A stretch of 12,453 nt of DNA from DATIXD01 sp035518875 (GCA_035518875.1 DATIXD010000060.1:1-12453), one strand, 5' to 3'. Positions 1-7,099 are shown, counted from the stretch's first letter. Numbers and translations: made by a program. Notes: generated by a model from the sequence alone, not told the origin.

Positions 1-1736
1 ATGCTCACGGTGACCGGGCGGGCCAAGGTCAGACCTTCGGGTTGATGCTGTTCGATAGCGCTACGGACACGCTCACCCAAACTGACTGCGGCGGCGCCGT
101 CGGTGTTTACGGCGATGACCAGAAACTCTTCCCCACCCAAGCGGCAGACGATGTCGCTGGCGCGCACGGCCTCGCGCATGACCTTGGCGGCGTGCGCCAG
201 CACGCGATCGCCGGCTTCGTGCCCCAGAGTGTCGTTGACGGTCTTGAAATGATCCAGGTCCAGAATCATAACGCTCAAAGGCCGGCGGTGACGGAGCGCC
301 GCCGCCCACTCCTGTTCAAGTCGGCTCAAGGCATAGCGCCGGTTGGGTAACCCCGTGAGCAGATCGGTGTTGGCCATCAGTTCGAGGCGGCGGTTGGCCA
401 AGGCGAGTTCCGCCGAATAGCGCTCGATTTCCTTGCGCTCGCGGATTAGATCCTGTTGCAGGTTGATGATGCGCTGCCCACCGCGGATACGGGCATTGAG
501 CACCTTCAGATTGGGCGGCTTGATAATGTAGTCGTCGATACCGGCGTCGAAGGCCTCCACCAGCGCATCTTCGTCTTCGGTGGCGGTGAGCATGATGAGG
601 TACAGGCTTTTGCCGTATACCGAAGCTCGTAGCGTCCTGCAGAGTCGTAAACCGTCCGTCGGTCGCATGTGCCAGTCGGTGATCACCAGTTGCGGTCCGT
701 GTTCGAGCACATGGGCCAGCGCCGACTCGCCGTCGCGGCAGGTGGCGACTCGGTGCCCCGCAGCGGCGAGCTGTTTCGAAAGCCTGGCGAGCATTATGGG
801 ATCGTCATCCACCAGCAACACCGCCAGTCCGCCGGCCGCGGGTTCTTCCACCGGTAACGCTTCGGGCTGTGATTGACGGAGGTCGGTACCGACCCGGATC
901 AGTTTGCCCCATTCGCGCCACTGGTCTTCCACATGTTCCAGCAAACCGTTTAGGGCGCTTTCGTCGAGCACGTGGCGTGCGGCCTGCGTCTGCAAGTCCG
1001 GCAGCAGGCTCGAGCGGTAGGCGGTGTCGGCCAGGCAATAGCGGGCAATGTTTCGCGCGAAAACCAGTTGGCGCCCGAAGCGGGCGGCTCGTGATTCCTC
1101 CTGGCTATCCGTTTCCAGGCTTTGTTTCAGCGCGTCCAGGAAGACCGTGGGAAATCCCCAATCGGCCAACAGCATCACGCTCAGCGCGTTGCGGTCGATG
1201 GCGAAACGTTCGCGTTCCAGGGCGAAAGGCGCCTCGCCCTTCGCCTGCCGAAGCACTTCGCCGTACTCCTCTGGCCAAGCCGTCGCCAAGGCCAGACTCC
1301 CGATCTCGGCGAGTAGGCCCAGGGTGAAGGCTTCTTCGGGCGCCACGGTGCGCTCCCGAGCGGTAACCGACTGAATGGCCACTGCATTGGCTAGGGAGGA
1401 AGACCAGTACGCCGGATAATCGAAGGCTTCGCAGTGTCCCTGCTGATGCTTGCCAACCAGCGAAAGACTGAGGGCAAATTGGCGGACGGCCTTCATGCCC
1501 AGCAGGGACACGCCCTCCACCACGCTGGCTATGGGGCGTCGCACCCCGATGGCCGGGGAATTGGCAAGGCGCAGTATCCGTCCGGTGAGTGCCGGATCGC
1601 TCTGGACCAGATGCGCCAATTCCTGTACCGTCGCTTCCTCGCGCTGCGCCAATCGCATGATGGCCAACGCGGTTCCCGAAGGGCTTGGCAATCGGTCACT
1701 GGTTTTCAGTTCGTGAAAATTGAATTCGGTTTCCAT
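1..1736 (-). CDS. HDOD-receiver-GGDEF signalling protein (partial, C-terminus off the left edge)
   Basis: Predicted cytoplasmic response regulator and diguanylate cyclase, making c-di-GMP from two GTP. The 578 visible residues read through in one frame. An HDOD domain lies at about 15-210 (QSDPALTGRILRLANSP at 45-61, then SVVEGVSLLGMKAVRQFA). A receiver domain lies at about 304-425, with acidic pocket D311/D312, phospho-acceptor D354 (VITDWHM), T384 and K406 (KPP). A short charged helical linker (about 425-455) leads to a GGDEF domain from about 456 (NTDLLTGLPNRR), with active-site GGEEF at 534-538 and an inhibitory RxxD site (RASD, 525-528) five residues before it. The cyclase therefore looks active and feedback-inhibited. 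ATG at 1736 is the only upstream start possible, since an in-frame TAG lies three codons before it; it has no clear ribosome binding site. The HDOD shows no HD hydrolase pair and probably binds partners. Roughly the last third of the GGDEF domain is missing. The partner kinase is unknown. Confidence 0.9.
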   Translation of the reverse strand, partial: METEFNFHELKTSDRLPSPSGTALAIMRLAQREEATVQELAHLVQSDPALTGRILRLANSPAIGVRRPIASVVEGVSLLGMKAVRQFALSLSLVGKHQQGHCEAFDYPAYWSSSLANAVAIQSVTARERTVAPEEAFTLGLLAEIGSLALATAWPEEYGEVLRQAKGEAPFALERERFAIDRNALSVMLLADWGFPTVFLDALKQSLETDSQEESRAARFGRQLVFARNIARYCLADTAYRSSLLPDLQTQAARHVLDESALNGLLEHVEDQWREWGKLIRVGTDLRQSQPEALPVEEPAAGGLAVLLVDDDPIMLARLSKQLAAAGHRVATCRDGESALAHVLEHGPQLVITDWHMRPTDGLRLCRTLRASVYGKSLYLIMLTATEDEDALVEAFDAGIDDYIIKPPNLKVLNARIRGGQRIINLQQDLIRERKEIERYSAELALANRRLELMANTDLLTGLPNRRYALSRLEQEWAAALRHRRPLSVMILDLDHFKTVNDTLGHEAGDRVLAHAAKVMREAVRASDIVCRLGGEEFLVIAVNTDGAAAVSLGERVRSAIEQHQPEGLTLARPVTVS

Positions 1737-2077
1737 ATTAGGCTATCTGCGACCGGATCAACTCACCGCTCCGGTTGTGCCAAGCACCCGTAGGGATTCC
1801 GTCAAACGTGAATGCCCCGCTCGCACTTAAGGTGCTTCTCAGATAATCGTCCGTGCCGGCCGGTGTTATAAATTTTCGCCTCGACGGTTTGGGTGGGGGG
1901 AATGGCTCGGGCATGGCTTCCTGTCTGTTCGGCGTGGTGAATCGGCGGAGCAACCGCCGGACTTTGGAATCAAGATCGCCTAGTGAAGTCTAGTGGTATT
2001 TTGATCGCCCCTCCAATTTGACGGCAGGTGACCGCTTCGCCTGAGCGGCCGAGATTCGCCAGAACATCTAGCCGGTC

Positions 2078-2100
2078 GAGAAAAAGGGGAGAAAAAGGGG
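2078..2100 (+). repeat. Two tandem copies of an 11-bp purine-rich unit
   Basis: GAGAAAAAGGG occurs twice head to tail (2078-2088 and 2089-2099) and ends in an extra G. The block is flanked by GGTCGAGA at 2074-2081 and again at 2099-2106. It lies just upstream of the candidate lgt promoter. It could be a short slippage repeat, a binding site, or the edge of a degraded repeat element; the sequence does not decide. Confidence 0.6.
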
Positions 2101-2129
2101 TCGAGATCGCGGTGATTTATCCATAAAAT
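2101..2129 (+). promoter_or_regulatory. Candidate sigma-70-type promoter for the lgt cluster
   Basis: TCGAGA at 2101-2106 matches four of six bases of the -35 consensus. TAAAAT at 2124-2129 matches five of six of the -10 consensus. The spacer is 17 bp. Its position would give a 5' untranslated leader of about 50 bases before the lgt start chosen here. The -35 half is weak, so this is only a candidate. Confidence 0.3.
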
Positions 2130-2187
2130 GTGGCGCCGTCCTGCAGGACAAACAAATCGCCATCCCCATACCCCGAACGAGAATCTC

Positions 2188-2979
2188 ATGCTGCCATATC
2201 CCAATATCGATCCGGTCGCCGTCAGCCTCGGGCCTTTGAAGATTCACTGGTACGGGTTGATGTACGTGGTGGGTATCGGCGCGGCCTGGTGGCTGGCGCG
2301 CAGGCGTGCGCGGCGGGGCGAAGTGGGTTTGACGGCGGCGCAGGTCGATGACCTGATTTTTTACGCTGCACTGGGGGTCATCTTAGGTGGTCGGCTGGGC
2401 TATACCTTTTTCTACAATTTCTCGGGATTCCTGGACAATCCCTGGATGATCCTCCGCATCTGGGAAGGCGGAATGTCGTTCCACGGCGGGATGCTGGGTG
2501 TGTTCTTCGCCATGTGGTGGTTCGGGCGCCGGGAGAATATCGGCTTCTTCACCCTGTCGGATTTCATCGCGCCCCTGGTTCCGATCGGCCTGGGCGCCGG
2601 GCGTATCGGCAATTTCATCAACGGCGAATTATGGGGCAAGATGAGCGATGTGCCCTGGGCGATGGTGTTTCCGGGTGCCGGCATCGAACCCCGCCATCCG
2701 TCCATGCTTTATGAGGCCTTGCTGGAAGGCCTGGTCCTGTTCGTCTTGCTGCAATGGTTCATCGAGAAACCGCGCCCGCGCATGGCGACTTCGGGCCTGT
2801 TCCTGCTGCTTTACGGAATCTTCCGTTTCGCCGTGGAATTCGTGCGCCTGCCCGACGCCCAAATCGGTTATCTGGCGTTCGGCTGGCTGACGATGGGACA
2901 GGTCTTGACCCTGCCGATGATTCTGTTCGGAATAGGGCTACTGGTTATGGCTTATCGGCGCCTGGAGGCGCCCGCATGA
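2188..2979 (+). CDS. lgt: Prolipoprotein diacylglyceryl transferase
   Basis: Inner-membrane enzyme that transfers a diacylglyceryl group from phosphatidylglycerol to the lipobox cysteine of prolipoproteins, the first step of lipoprotein maturation. The 263-residue product has about seven hydrophobic segments. It carries the invariant histidine in GGMSFHGG (H99), the full family signature GRIGNFINGELWG (138-150) with its essential arginine R139, and a conserved GIFRFAVEFVR block (210-220). I chose ATG 2188 over the in-frame ATG 2128. The family begins close to the YPNIDPVAVSLGPLKIHWYG segment, a purine-rich GAACGAGAA precedes 2188, and the extra 20 residues are hydrophilic and would overlap a candidate -10 box. 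Its stop overlaps the thyA start by four bases (ATGA), which suggests translational coupling. The lgt-thyA order is common in gammaproteobacteria. Confidence 0.96.
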   Translation: MLPYPNIDPVAVSLGPLKIHWYGLMYVVGIGAAWWLARRRARRGEVGLTAAQVDDLIFYAALGVILGGRLGYTFFYNFSGFLDNPWMILRIWEGGMSFHGGMLGVFFAMWWFGRRENIGFFTLSDFIAPLVPIGLGAGRIGNFINGELWGKMSDVPWAMVFPGAGIEPRHPSMLYEALLEGLVLFVLLQWFIEKPRPRMATSGLFLLLYGIFRFAVEFVRLPDAQIGYLAFGWLTMGQVLTLPMILFGIGLLVMAYRRLEAPA

Positions 2980-3806
2980 AACAATATCTCGATCTTTTGC
3001 GCGATATCCTCGAAAACGGCGTGGGAAAAAGCGATCGCACCGGTATCGGCACGCTGAGCGTGTTCGGCCGGCAACTGCGTTTCGATCTGTCCGCCGGCTT
3101 TCCCCTGCTCACGACCAAGAAACTGCATATCCCATCGATCTTTCATGAGCTCCTTTGGTTCGTCTCCGGCGACACCAACATCCGCTATCTGCATGAGCAC
3201 GGGGTCACCATTTGGGACGAATGGGCCGATGCCGACGGCGAGCTCGGGGACGTATACGGCAGGCAATGGCGCGCTTGGCGCGGCGCCGATGGGCGCACGG
3301 TGGATCAGCTTGCCGGCGTCATCGAGCAGATCAAGACCAACCCGGATTCCCGCCGGCTCCTGGTCAGTGCCTGGAACCCGGCGGAACTGGACCGGATGGC
3401 CCTGCCGCCCTGCCATTACGCCTTCCAGTTCCATGTGGCGCGCGAGCGAAGCGAAGCGAGCGGGCCGACTAAAGGCCCAGGGCGGCTCTCCTGTCTGTTT
3501 AACATGCGCTCAATCGACGTCTTTCTGGGCTTGCCGTTCAATATTGCTAGCTATGCCCTTCTTACCCATATGATCGCCCAGCAGTGCGATCTGGAGGTCG
3601 GCGAGCTGATCTGGAGCGGCGGCGACACCCATCTATATCTGAATCATCTGGAGCAGGTCAAACTCCAACTCACGCGCGAGCCTTACCCCTTGCCGACGCT
3701 CACCGTCAAGCGCCGGCCCGAATCCCTGTTCGCCTATCGTTTCGAGGATTTCGCGGTGGAGCATTACCTCGCGCACCCACACATCAAGGCGGCAGTGGCG
3801 GTTTAG
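2976..3806 (+). CDS. thyA: Thymidylate synthase (with a 12-residue net insertion)
   Basis: Converts dUMP and methylene-tetrahydrofolate to dTMP and dihydrofolate; a cytoplasmic homodimer. The 276 residues align nearly end to end with the 264-residue E. coli enzyme. Visible residues include DRTGTG-like phosphate-loop DRTGIGT (20-26), WDEWAD (80-85), dimer arginines PDSRR (123-127), catalytic C146 in LPPCHYAFQF, MRSIDVFLGLPFN (177-189) and GGDTHLYLNH (215-224). The length difference comes from one place: after FHVA (152-155) the usual three-residue turn is replaced by RERSEASGPTKGPG plus arginine. All key residues remain, so the enzyme is probably active. The start ATG 2976 lies within the lgt stop codon. 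DHFR follows 40 bp downstream, matching the recycling of dihydrofolate. Confidence 0.96.
   Translation: MKQYLDLLRDILENGVGKSDRTGIGTLSVFGRQLRFDLSAGFPLLTTKKLHIPSIFHELLWFVSGDTNIRYLHEHGVTIWDEWADADGELGDVYGRQWRAWRGADGRTVDQLAGVIEQIKTNPDSRRLLVSAWNPAELDRMALPPCHYAFQFHVARERSEASGPTKGPGRLSCLFNMRSIDVFLGLPFNIASYALLTHMIAQQCDLEVGELIWSGGDTHLYLNHLEQVKLQLTREPYPLPTLTVKRRPESLFAYRFEDFAVEHYLAHPHIKAAVAV
3441..3482 (+). repeat. In-frame palindromic, repeat-like insert inside thyA
   Basis: Encodes RERSEASGPTKGPG at residues 156-169, where E. coli ThyA has a short surface turn. The DNA is unlike the surrounding gene. It has an iterated GCGA/GCGAA core (GCGAGCGAAGCGAAGCGAGC, 3442-3461) followed by a perfect hairpin GGGCC-GACTAAA-GGCCC (3462-3478). 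Net gain is 36 bp, a multiple of three. This is what a small dispersed repeat that entered a gene in frame would look like, by analogy with Rickettsia palindromic elements. Whether it occurs elsewhere in the genome cannot be told from this window. Confidence 0.55.
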
Positions 3807-3846
3807 GGACAGGCGCAGGTCTGCGACAAACCGCACTCGGAAGTCC

Positions 3847-4359
3847 ATGAAAATTGCCCTCGTCGTCGCTATGTCCAAGAACCGGGTGATCGGTTCGGAC
3901 AACCGCCTGCCCTGGCATTTGTCTGCCGATCTCAGGCGCTTCAAGGCCATCACTATGGGCAAGCCCATCTTGATGGGCCGAAAGACCCATGAATCCATCG
4001 GCCGCCCCCTGCCGGGCCGCAAGAACATCATCCTTACGAGCGATCCGAACTATCGTGCTGCGGACTGCGTGGTCGTGCATTCTCCGGAGGAGGCCATGGC
4101 TGCGGCGGAAGGCGGCGGAGAGCTGATGATCATCGGCGGCTCTTCGCTTTACGAGCGCTTTCTGCCGGAAGCGGATCGGATCTATCTCACCCTGATCGAC
4201 GAGGCGTTTTCGGGCGATACCTTTTTCCCCGCCTTCGATAGGGACGACTGGGTCGAGACCGTGCGGGAGGAGGTGACGGACGACCCCGAGGCCGCCTTCA
4301 AATACTGTTTCCTGATCCTCGAGAGGCGCAGGGCATTTTTCATAACCGGAAGTAGATAA
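3847..4359 (+). CDS. folA: Dihydrofolate reductase
   Basis: Reduces dihydrofolate to tetrahydrofolate with NADPH, recycling the product of the thymidylate synthase encoded just upstream. The 170 residues show the classical chromosomal DHFR pattern: ALVVAMSKNRVIG (4-16), LPWHLSADLRRFK (21-33) with catalytic acid D28, MGRKTHESIGRPLPGRKNI (43-61) for the cofactor, and IIGGSSLYERFLPEADRIYLT (95-115) with the conserved glycine pair. The protein ends in the usual YCFLILERR strand and then has about nine extra residues (AFFITGSR). ATG 3847 is preceded by GGAAG at a suitable distance. The gap to thyA is 40 bp with no terminator, so co-transcription with lgt-thyA is likely. Confidence 0.96.
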   Translation: MKIALVVAMSKNRVIGSDNRLPWHLSADLRRFKAITMGKPILMGRKTHESIGRPLPGRKNIILTSDPNYRAADCVVVHSPEEAMAAAEGGGELMIIGGSSLYERFLPEADRIYLTLIDEAFSGDTFFPAFDRDDWVETVREEVTDDPEAAFKYCFLILERRRAFFITGSR

Positions 4360-4370
4360 GGAGTCAGACC

Positions 4371-5741
4371 ATGCAATCCGGGCGCCGCTTGCTGCCGCTC
4401 ATCCTTTTCCTCGCACTTTCCGGCGCGCCGGAACTGGTTTTCGCCGCCGTCGCGGACTCGCCCGAAGGGATCAAAAAGATCGGGCATATCATAGTGATTT
4501 ATCTGGAGAACCACAGTTTCGACAATCTGTACGCGCTGTTCCCCGGCGCCGACGGCATCTCCAACGCCCAACCGGAAAACACCCTGCAGGTGGACATGAA
4601 CGGCCGGCTTTTAGGCCATCTCACGCCGGTGATGGACATGGGTCGGAAACCACCCGCCGTGGATGCGCGCTTCCCGGCCAAGCTGCCGAACCGGCCGTTC
4701 GAGATCGGCCGTTATGTCCCGCCGAATCAAAAAGTCGGCGATCTGACACATCGCTTCTATCAGCACCAGGCCCAGATCAACGGCGGCAGGCTGGACCGCT
4801 TCGCGGCGATTTCCGAGGCCGGCGGACTGGTGATGGGGTATTACGACGGACGGAAACTACCGCTGTGGCGATACGCCACGCGCTATACCCTGGCCGACCG
4901 GTTCTTTCAGGCGGCTTTCGGAGGCTCGTTCCTCAACCATCAAATGCTGATCTGCGCCTGCACGCCCCGCTACGACAATCCGCCGCCCGAGCTGAAGGCG
5001 ACGCTGAACGATCGGGGCGAGCTGCTCAAAGACGGCGCGCTGACGCCTGACGGGTTTGCCGTCAACACCCTGCTTTCGGCGCAAGGCCCCCATGGCCCAT
5101 CGAACGGCGATTCGAAAAAACGCTTGCCGCCGCAAACCCGGCCGACCATCGGCGATAAGCTGACGGAGAAAGACATCGATTGGGCCTGGTACGCCGGCGG
5201 CTGGAACGACGCCGTCGCCGGCCATCCCGACCCGAATTTCCAGTTCCACCACCAGCCGTTCGTCTATTACCAGCGCTACGCCGAGGGCAGCGAACAACGC
5301 CGCAAGCACCTCAAGGACGAGAGGGATTTTCTGTCCGGCATAAACAAAGGCGAACTGCCGCCGGTGTCCTTCTACAAGCCCGCCGGCGAATTGAACGAAC
5401 ATCCGGGCTATGCCGACCTGCTGTCGGGCGAGAAGCATATCGCCGAAATCATCGGGAAAATCGAGCGCAGCGCCTTGTGGAAGGATACGGTGATCATCGT
5501 CACCTATGACGAATACGGCGGTTTCTGGGACCACGTACCGCCTCCGGCCGGCGACCGCTGGGGCCCCGGCAGCCGCATTCCGGCGCTAATCGTGTCGCCG
5601 TTCGCCAAGCGGGGTTACGTGGATCATACGACCTACGACACCACCTCCATCCTGAAGCTCATCGAAACACGCTTCGACCTGGCTCCCCTGAGCGAGCGCG
5701 ATGCCAACGCTGGCTCCCTGCTCAACGCGCTCGAACTTTAG
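4371..5741 (+). CDS. Exported phosphoesterase, acid phosphatase/phospholipase C superfamily
   Basis: A 456-residue protein of the AcpA/phospholipase C phosphoesterase family, predicted to be secreted or periplasmic. It has a clear signal peptide: RR near the N-terminus, a hydrophobic core at about 7-20 and probable cleavage after FAA near residue 26. Family motifs are ENHSFDNLY (46-54), GGSFLNHQM (184-192) with candidate nucleophile S186, VTYDEYGGFWDHVPPP (377-392) with metal-type acids D380/E381, and RIPALIVSPFAKRGYVDH (402-419). The C-terminal domains of larger phospholipases C are absent, so a phosphomonoesterase resembling Francisella AcpA is more likely. A strong AAGGAG precedes ATG 4371, only 11 bp after folA. 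The substrate is not evident; a phospholipase or nucleotidase role remains possible. Its link to folate synthesis may be transcriptional only. Confidence 0.88.
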   Translation: MQSGRRLLPLILFLALSGAPELVFAAVADSPEGIKKIGHIIVIYLENHSFDNLYALFPGADGISNAQPENTLQVDMNGRLLGHLTPVMDMGRKPPAVDARFPAKLPNRPFEIGRYVPPNQKVGDLTHRFYQHQAQINGGRLDRFAAISEAGGLVMGYYDGRKLPLWRYATRYTLADRFFQAAFGGSFLNHQMLICACTPRYDNPPPELKATLNDRGELLKDGALTPDGFAVNTLLSAQGPHGPSNGDSKKRLPPQTRPTIGDKLTEKDIDWAWYAGGWNDAVAGHPDPNFQFHHQPFVYYQRYAEGSEQRRKHLKDERDFLSGINKGELPPVSFYKPAGELNEHPGYADLLSGEKHIAEIIGKIERSALWKDTVIIVTYDEYGGFWDHVPPPAGDRWGPGSRIPALIVSPFAKRGYVDHTTYDTTSILKLIETRFDLAPLSERDANAGSLLNALEL

Positions 5742-5935
5742 GAGCCGGCTGAAAAGCATAGCGAACACCGCGACTCCCTTGTCCTCATCCGCCCCTGCGG
5801 ACCGCCTTCTCACGACTCAAATCGGCCATTGCACAGCAATTCATTGTGATACGGTCGGTACACCCCTTGCCGGCGAAGTACCGCGGGCCGAGCGCTGTGA
5901 GGGCTCGCCGTTCTTCAAGGGAGTGTGGCGGAAAG

Positions 5936-5966
5936 CGGCGGAAACCCCTGAAAGGGTATTCCGCCG
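5936..5966. repeat. Strong two-tier inverted repeat between converging genes
   Basis: CGGCGGAA (5936-5943) pairs with TTCCGCCG (5959-5966). Inside it ACCC (5944-5947) pairs with GGGT (5954-5957) around a CTGAAA loop, with one bulged A (5958). That is twelve base pairs in 31 bases. No T-run follows on either strand, so it is not a classical intrinsic terminator. A REP-like element or a 3'-end stabilising hairpin fits better. Confidence 0.6.
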
Positions 5967-6002
5967 AATCCCGGCCCACGCTCACACCCGAGAAGGTCCT
6001 CA

Positions 6003-6032
6003 GATGGGTTTCGACTAACCCCCTCACCCATC
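6003..6032. repeat. 7-bp inverted repeat beside the tal stop codon
   Basis: GATGGGT (6003-6009) and ACCCATC (6026-6032) are perfect inverted copies separated by 16 bases, ending eight bases past the tal stop codon. It could act as a weak 3'-end hairpin for the tal transcript. The GATGGG core resembles the GGATGG-type hairpins on the far side of tal (7198-7258), which may mean the same repeat class flanks the gene. Confidence 0.4.
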
Positions 6033-6040
6033 CTGTTCAT

Positions 6041-7099
6041 CTACGCGGATTTCGCCGCTCCGAGGGCCTTGTCCTTTTCGCGGATGAGTTTCAGCAGCGC
6101 TTTGAACGGGTCGGCAAACTTGGCCGTGCCTTCATCCATGAGGACTTCTTCCAACTTAGCGACGTCCACCTTGGCGTCGATATCGTCGAGGACCGCTTGG
6201 GCGGGGAGTTGATCGACCTTGCGCGTGTATTGTTTGTTGAGTTTGTCGACGGCGTCGTTGGTGGCAGGGGGGTTGGTCTGAATGTCGCTGCCGGCGAGGG
6301 CCTCGACGTACTTGTCAGCCGGATCGCTGGCTTTTTTGGTGCCGGTGCTGGCAAAGACGATTTCCTGTTGAAGGGGCAGATTCTTGTCTTTCCAGAACGT
6401 TTGATTCAGTTGCCACAGACGTTTGACGTTGACGATGCCGACCTGACCTTGGGCTTCTGGAATGAGCTCCGGGACTTGTTTTTCCGTGTACACGTCCACG
6501 CGCGAGACGAAGATGCTGTACACGCTCTTGAAGTGGTCAAGGCTCTTGCGCCGCTGCGCGCCGCGCCAAACGTTCTCGCGGGCGATCTTGTACTGACGCT
6601 CGGAGAAGATGAGGGTGACGTTGAGGTTAATCCCAGCAGCGGCTAGTTCTTCGAGAGAATCCAGCCCGGCGGCCGTCGCGGGGACTTTGATCAGGCGATT
6701 GGGGTGGCAGTGGCCCCAGTGCTTGCCGAGTTCGATGTACTCCTTGACGCGCTGATCGTGGGGCGGGCCGAGCTCACGGTCTTCGAGGAGCGGATCCAGC
6801 TCGAAGCTGACGAAGCCGTCGTTGCCCTTGGTCTGTTCCCAAACGGGCAGGAAAACCTCCTGCGCGCGTCGAACCAGGTAATCGGTCATTTCCCAGGCGA
6901 TGGCTGAGTCGTCCATGCCTTCATCGAGCAGTGCGCGAATGTGGTCGTCGAAGCGGCCCGTGTTGATGATGTCGGCGATGATAATGGGATTGGAGGTCGC
7001 GCCTGTGGCGCCGAGCGCGCGGTCCCTTTCAACGAGTTCGGGATCGATCGAATCGAGCCAGAGTTTGGTACCGGTGGCGATCAAAGACTTCAGTGACAT
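6041..7099 (-). CDS. tal: Transaldolase
   Basis: Moves a dihydroxyacetone unit between sugar phosphates (sedoheptulose-7-phosphate plus glyceraldehyde-3-phosphate to erythrose-4-phosphate plus fructose-6-phosphate). It serves the pentose-phosphate pathway, or the ribulose-monophosphate cycle if the host is a methylotroph. The 352-residue product has the two family signatures: GATSNPI (33-39) and RLIKVPATAAGL (135-146) with Schiff-base lysine K138. Also present are WLDSI (14-18) with the catalytic aspartate, SFEL (98-101) with the catalytic glutamate, and NVTLIFS (160-166). It is longer than E. coli TalB (317), and its C-terminal region after about 300 is charged and helical. ATG 7099 (MSLKSL) follows AAGGAG by seven bases and is preferred over an ATG 11 codons upstream that lacks a binding site. 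It is transcribed alone, with converging and diverging neighbours. Confidence 0.95.
   Translation of the reverse strand: MSLKSLIATGTKLWLDSIDPELVERDRALGATGATSNPIIIADIINTGRFDDHIRALLDEGMDDSAIAWEMTDYLVRRAQEVFLPVWEQTKGNDGFVSFELDPLLEDRELGPPHDQRVKEYIELGKHWGHCHPNRLIKVPATAAGLDSLEELAAAGINLNVTLIFSERQYKIARENVWRGAQRRKSLDHFKSVYSIFVSRVDVYTEKQVPELIPEAQGQVGIVNVKRLWQLNQTFWKDKNLPLQQEIVFASTGTKKASDPADKYVEALAGSDIQTNPPATNDAVDKLNKQYTRKVDQLPAQAVLDDIDAKVDVAKLEEVLMDEGTAKFADPFKALLKLIREKDKALGAAKSA

Larger units (their letters stand above)
1737..2187. other. Non-coding spacer with short hairpins and repeats
   Basis: No convincing gene. It separates the divergent HDOD-REC-GGDEF gene and lgt. Visible structure: a perfect 6-bp hairpin CGGCGG/CCGCCG at 1943-1959 with a 5-base loop; a direct repeat CTAGTG at 1980-1985 and 1990-1995; a 5-bp hairpin CCGCT/AGCGG at 2032-2048; and a purine-rich tandem repeat at 2078-2100. 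The mix of small repeats and low coding potential would suit the remains of a mobile or repetitive element, but I recognise no transposase fragment. Confidence 0.6.
5742..6040. other. Spacer between converging genes, rich in inverted repeats
   Basis: No convincing gene; the open frames here are short, arginine-rich and resemble no family. It lies between the 3' ends of the phosphoesterase gene (plus) and tal (minus), where a bidirectional terminator is expected. No U-tract terminator is visible. Instead there is a strong two-tier hairpin at 5936-5966, an outer GTGTG/CACAC pair (5923-5927, 5983-5987), and a separate 7-bp inverted repeat at 6003-6032. The pattern suits a dispersed intergenic repeat or a factor-independent block lacking a T-run. 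Confidence 0.5.

Noticed and set aside
1738..1953. 71-codon minus-strand frame starting at TTG, as a gene
   Set aside because: No ribosome binding site, no recognisable family, proline- and serine-rich composition, and it begins inside a hairpin. Kept only as a context note for the downstream gene.
2128..2187. Longer lgt product starting at ATG 2128
   Set aside because: The extra 20 residues are hydrophilic, unlike any Lgt start, and lack a ribosome binding site. ATG 2188 fits the family.
1980..2204. 74-codon minus-strand frame upstream of lgt
   Set aside because: It runs into the lgt coding start on the opposite strand, has no family resemblance and crosses the repeat cluster. Considered a chance frame.
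2754..2975. Thymidylate synthase extended upstream to 2754
   Set aside because: The extra segment is an out-of-frame shadow of lgt. ATG 2976 aligns exactly with the E. coli start.
4857..5534. 225-codon minus-strand frame inside the phosphoesterase gene
   Set aside because: A shadow frame typical of GC-rich genes; the plus strand carries the signal peptide and family motifs.
5846..6646. Long plus-strand frame opposite tal
   Set aside because: Most of it is the antisense of transaldolase, whose motifs are complete on the minus strand. The first part lies in the structured spacer and resembles no protein.
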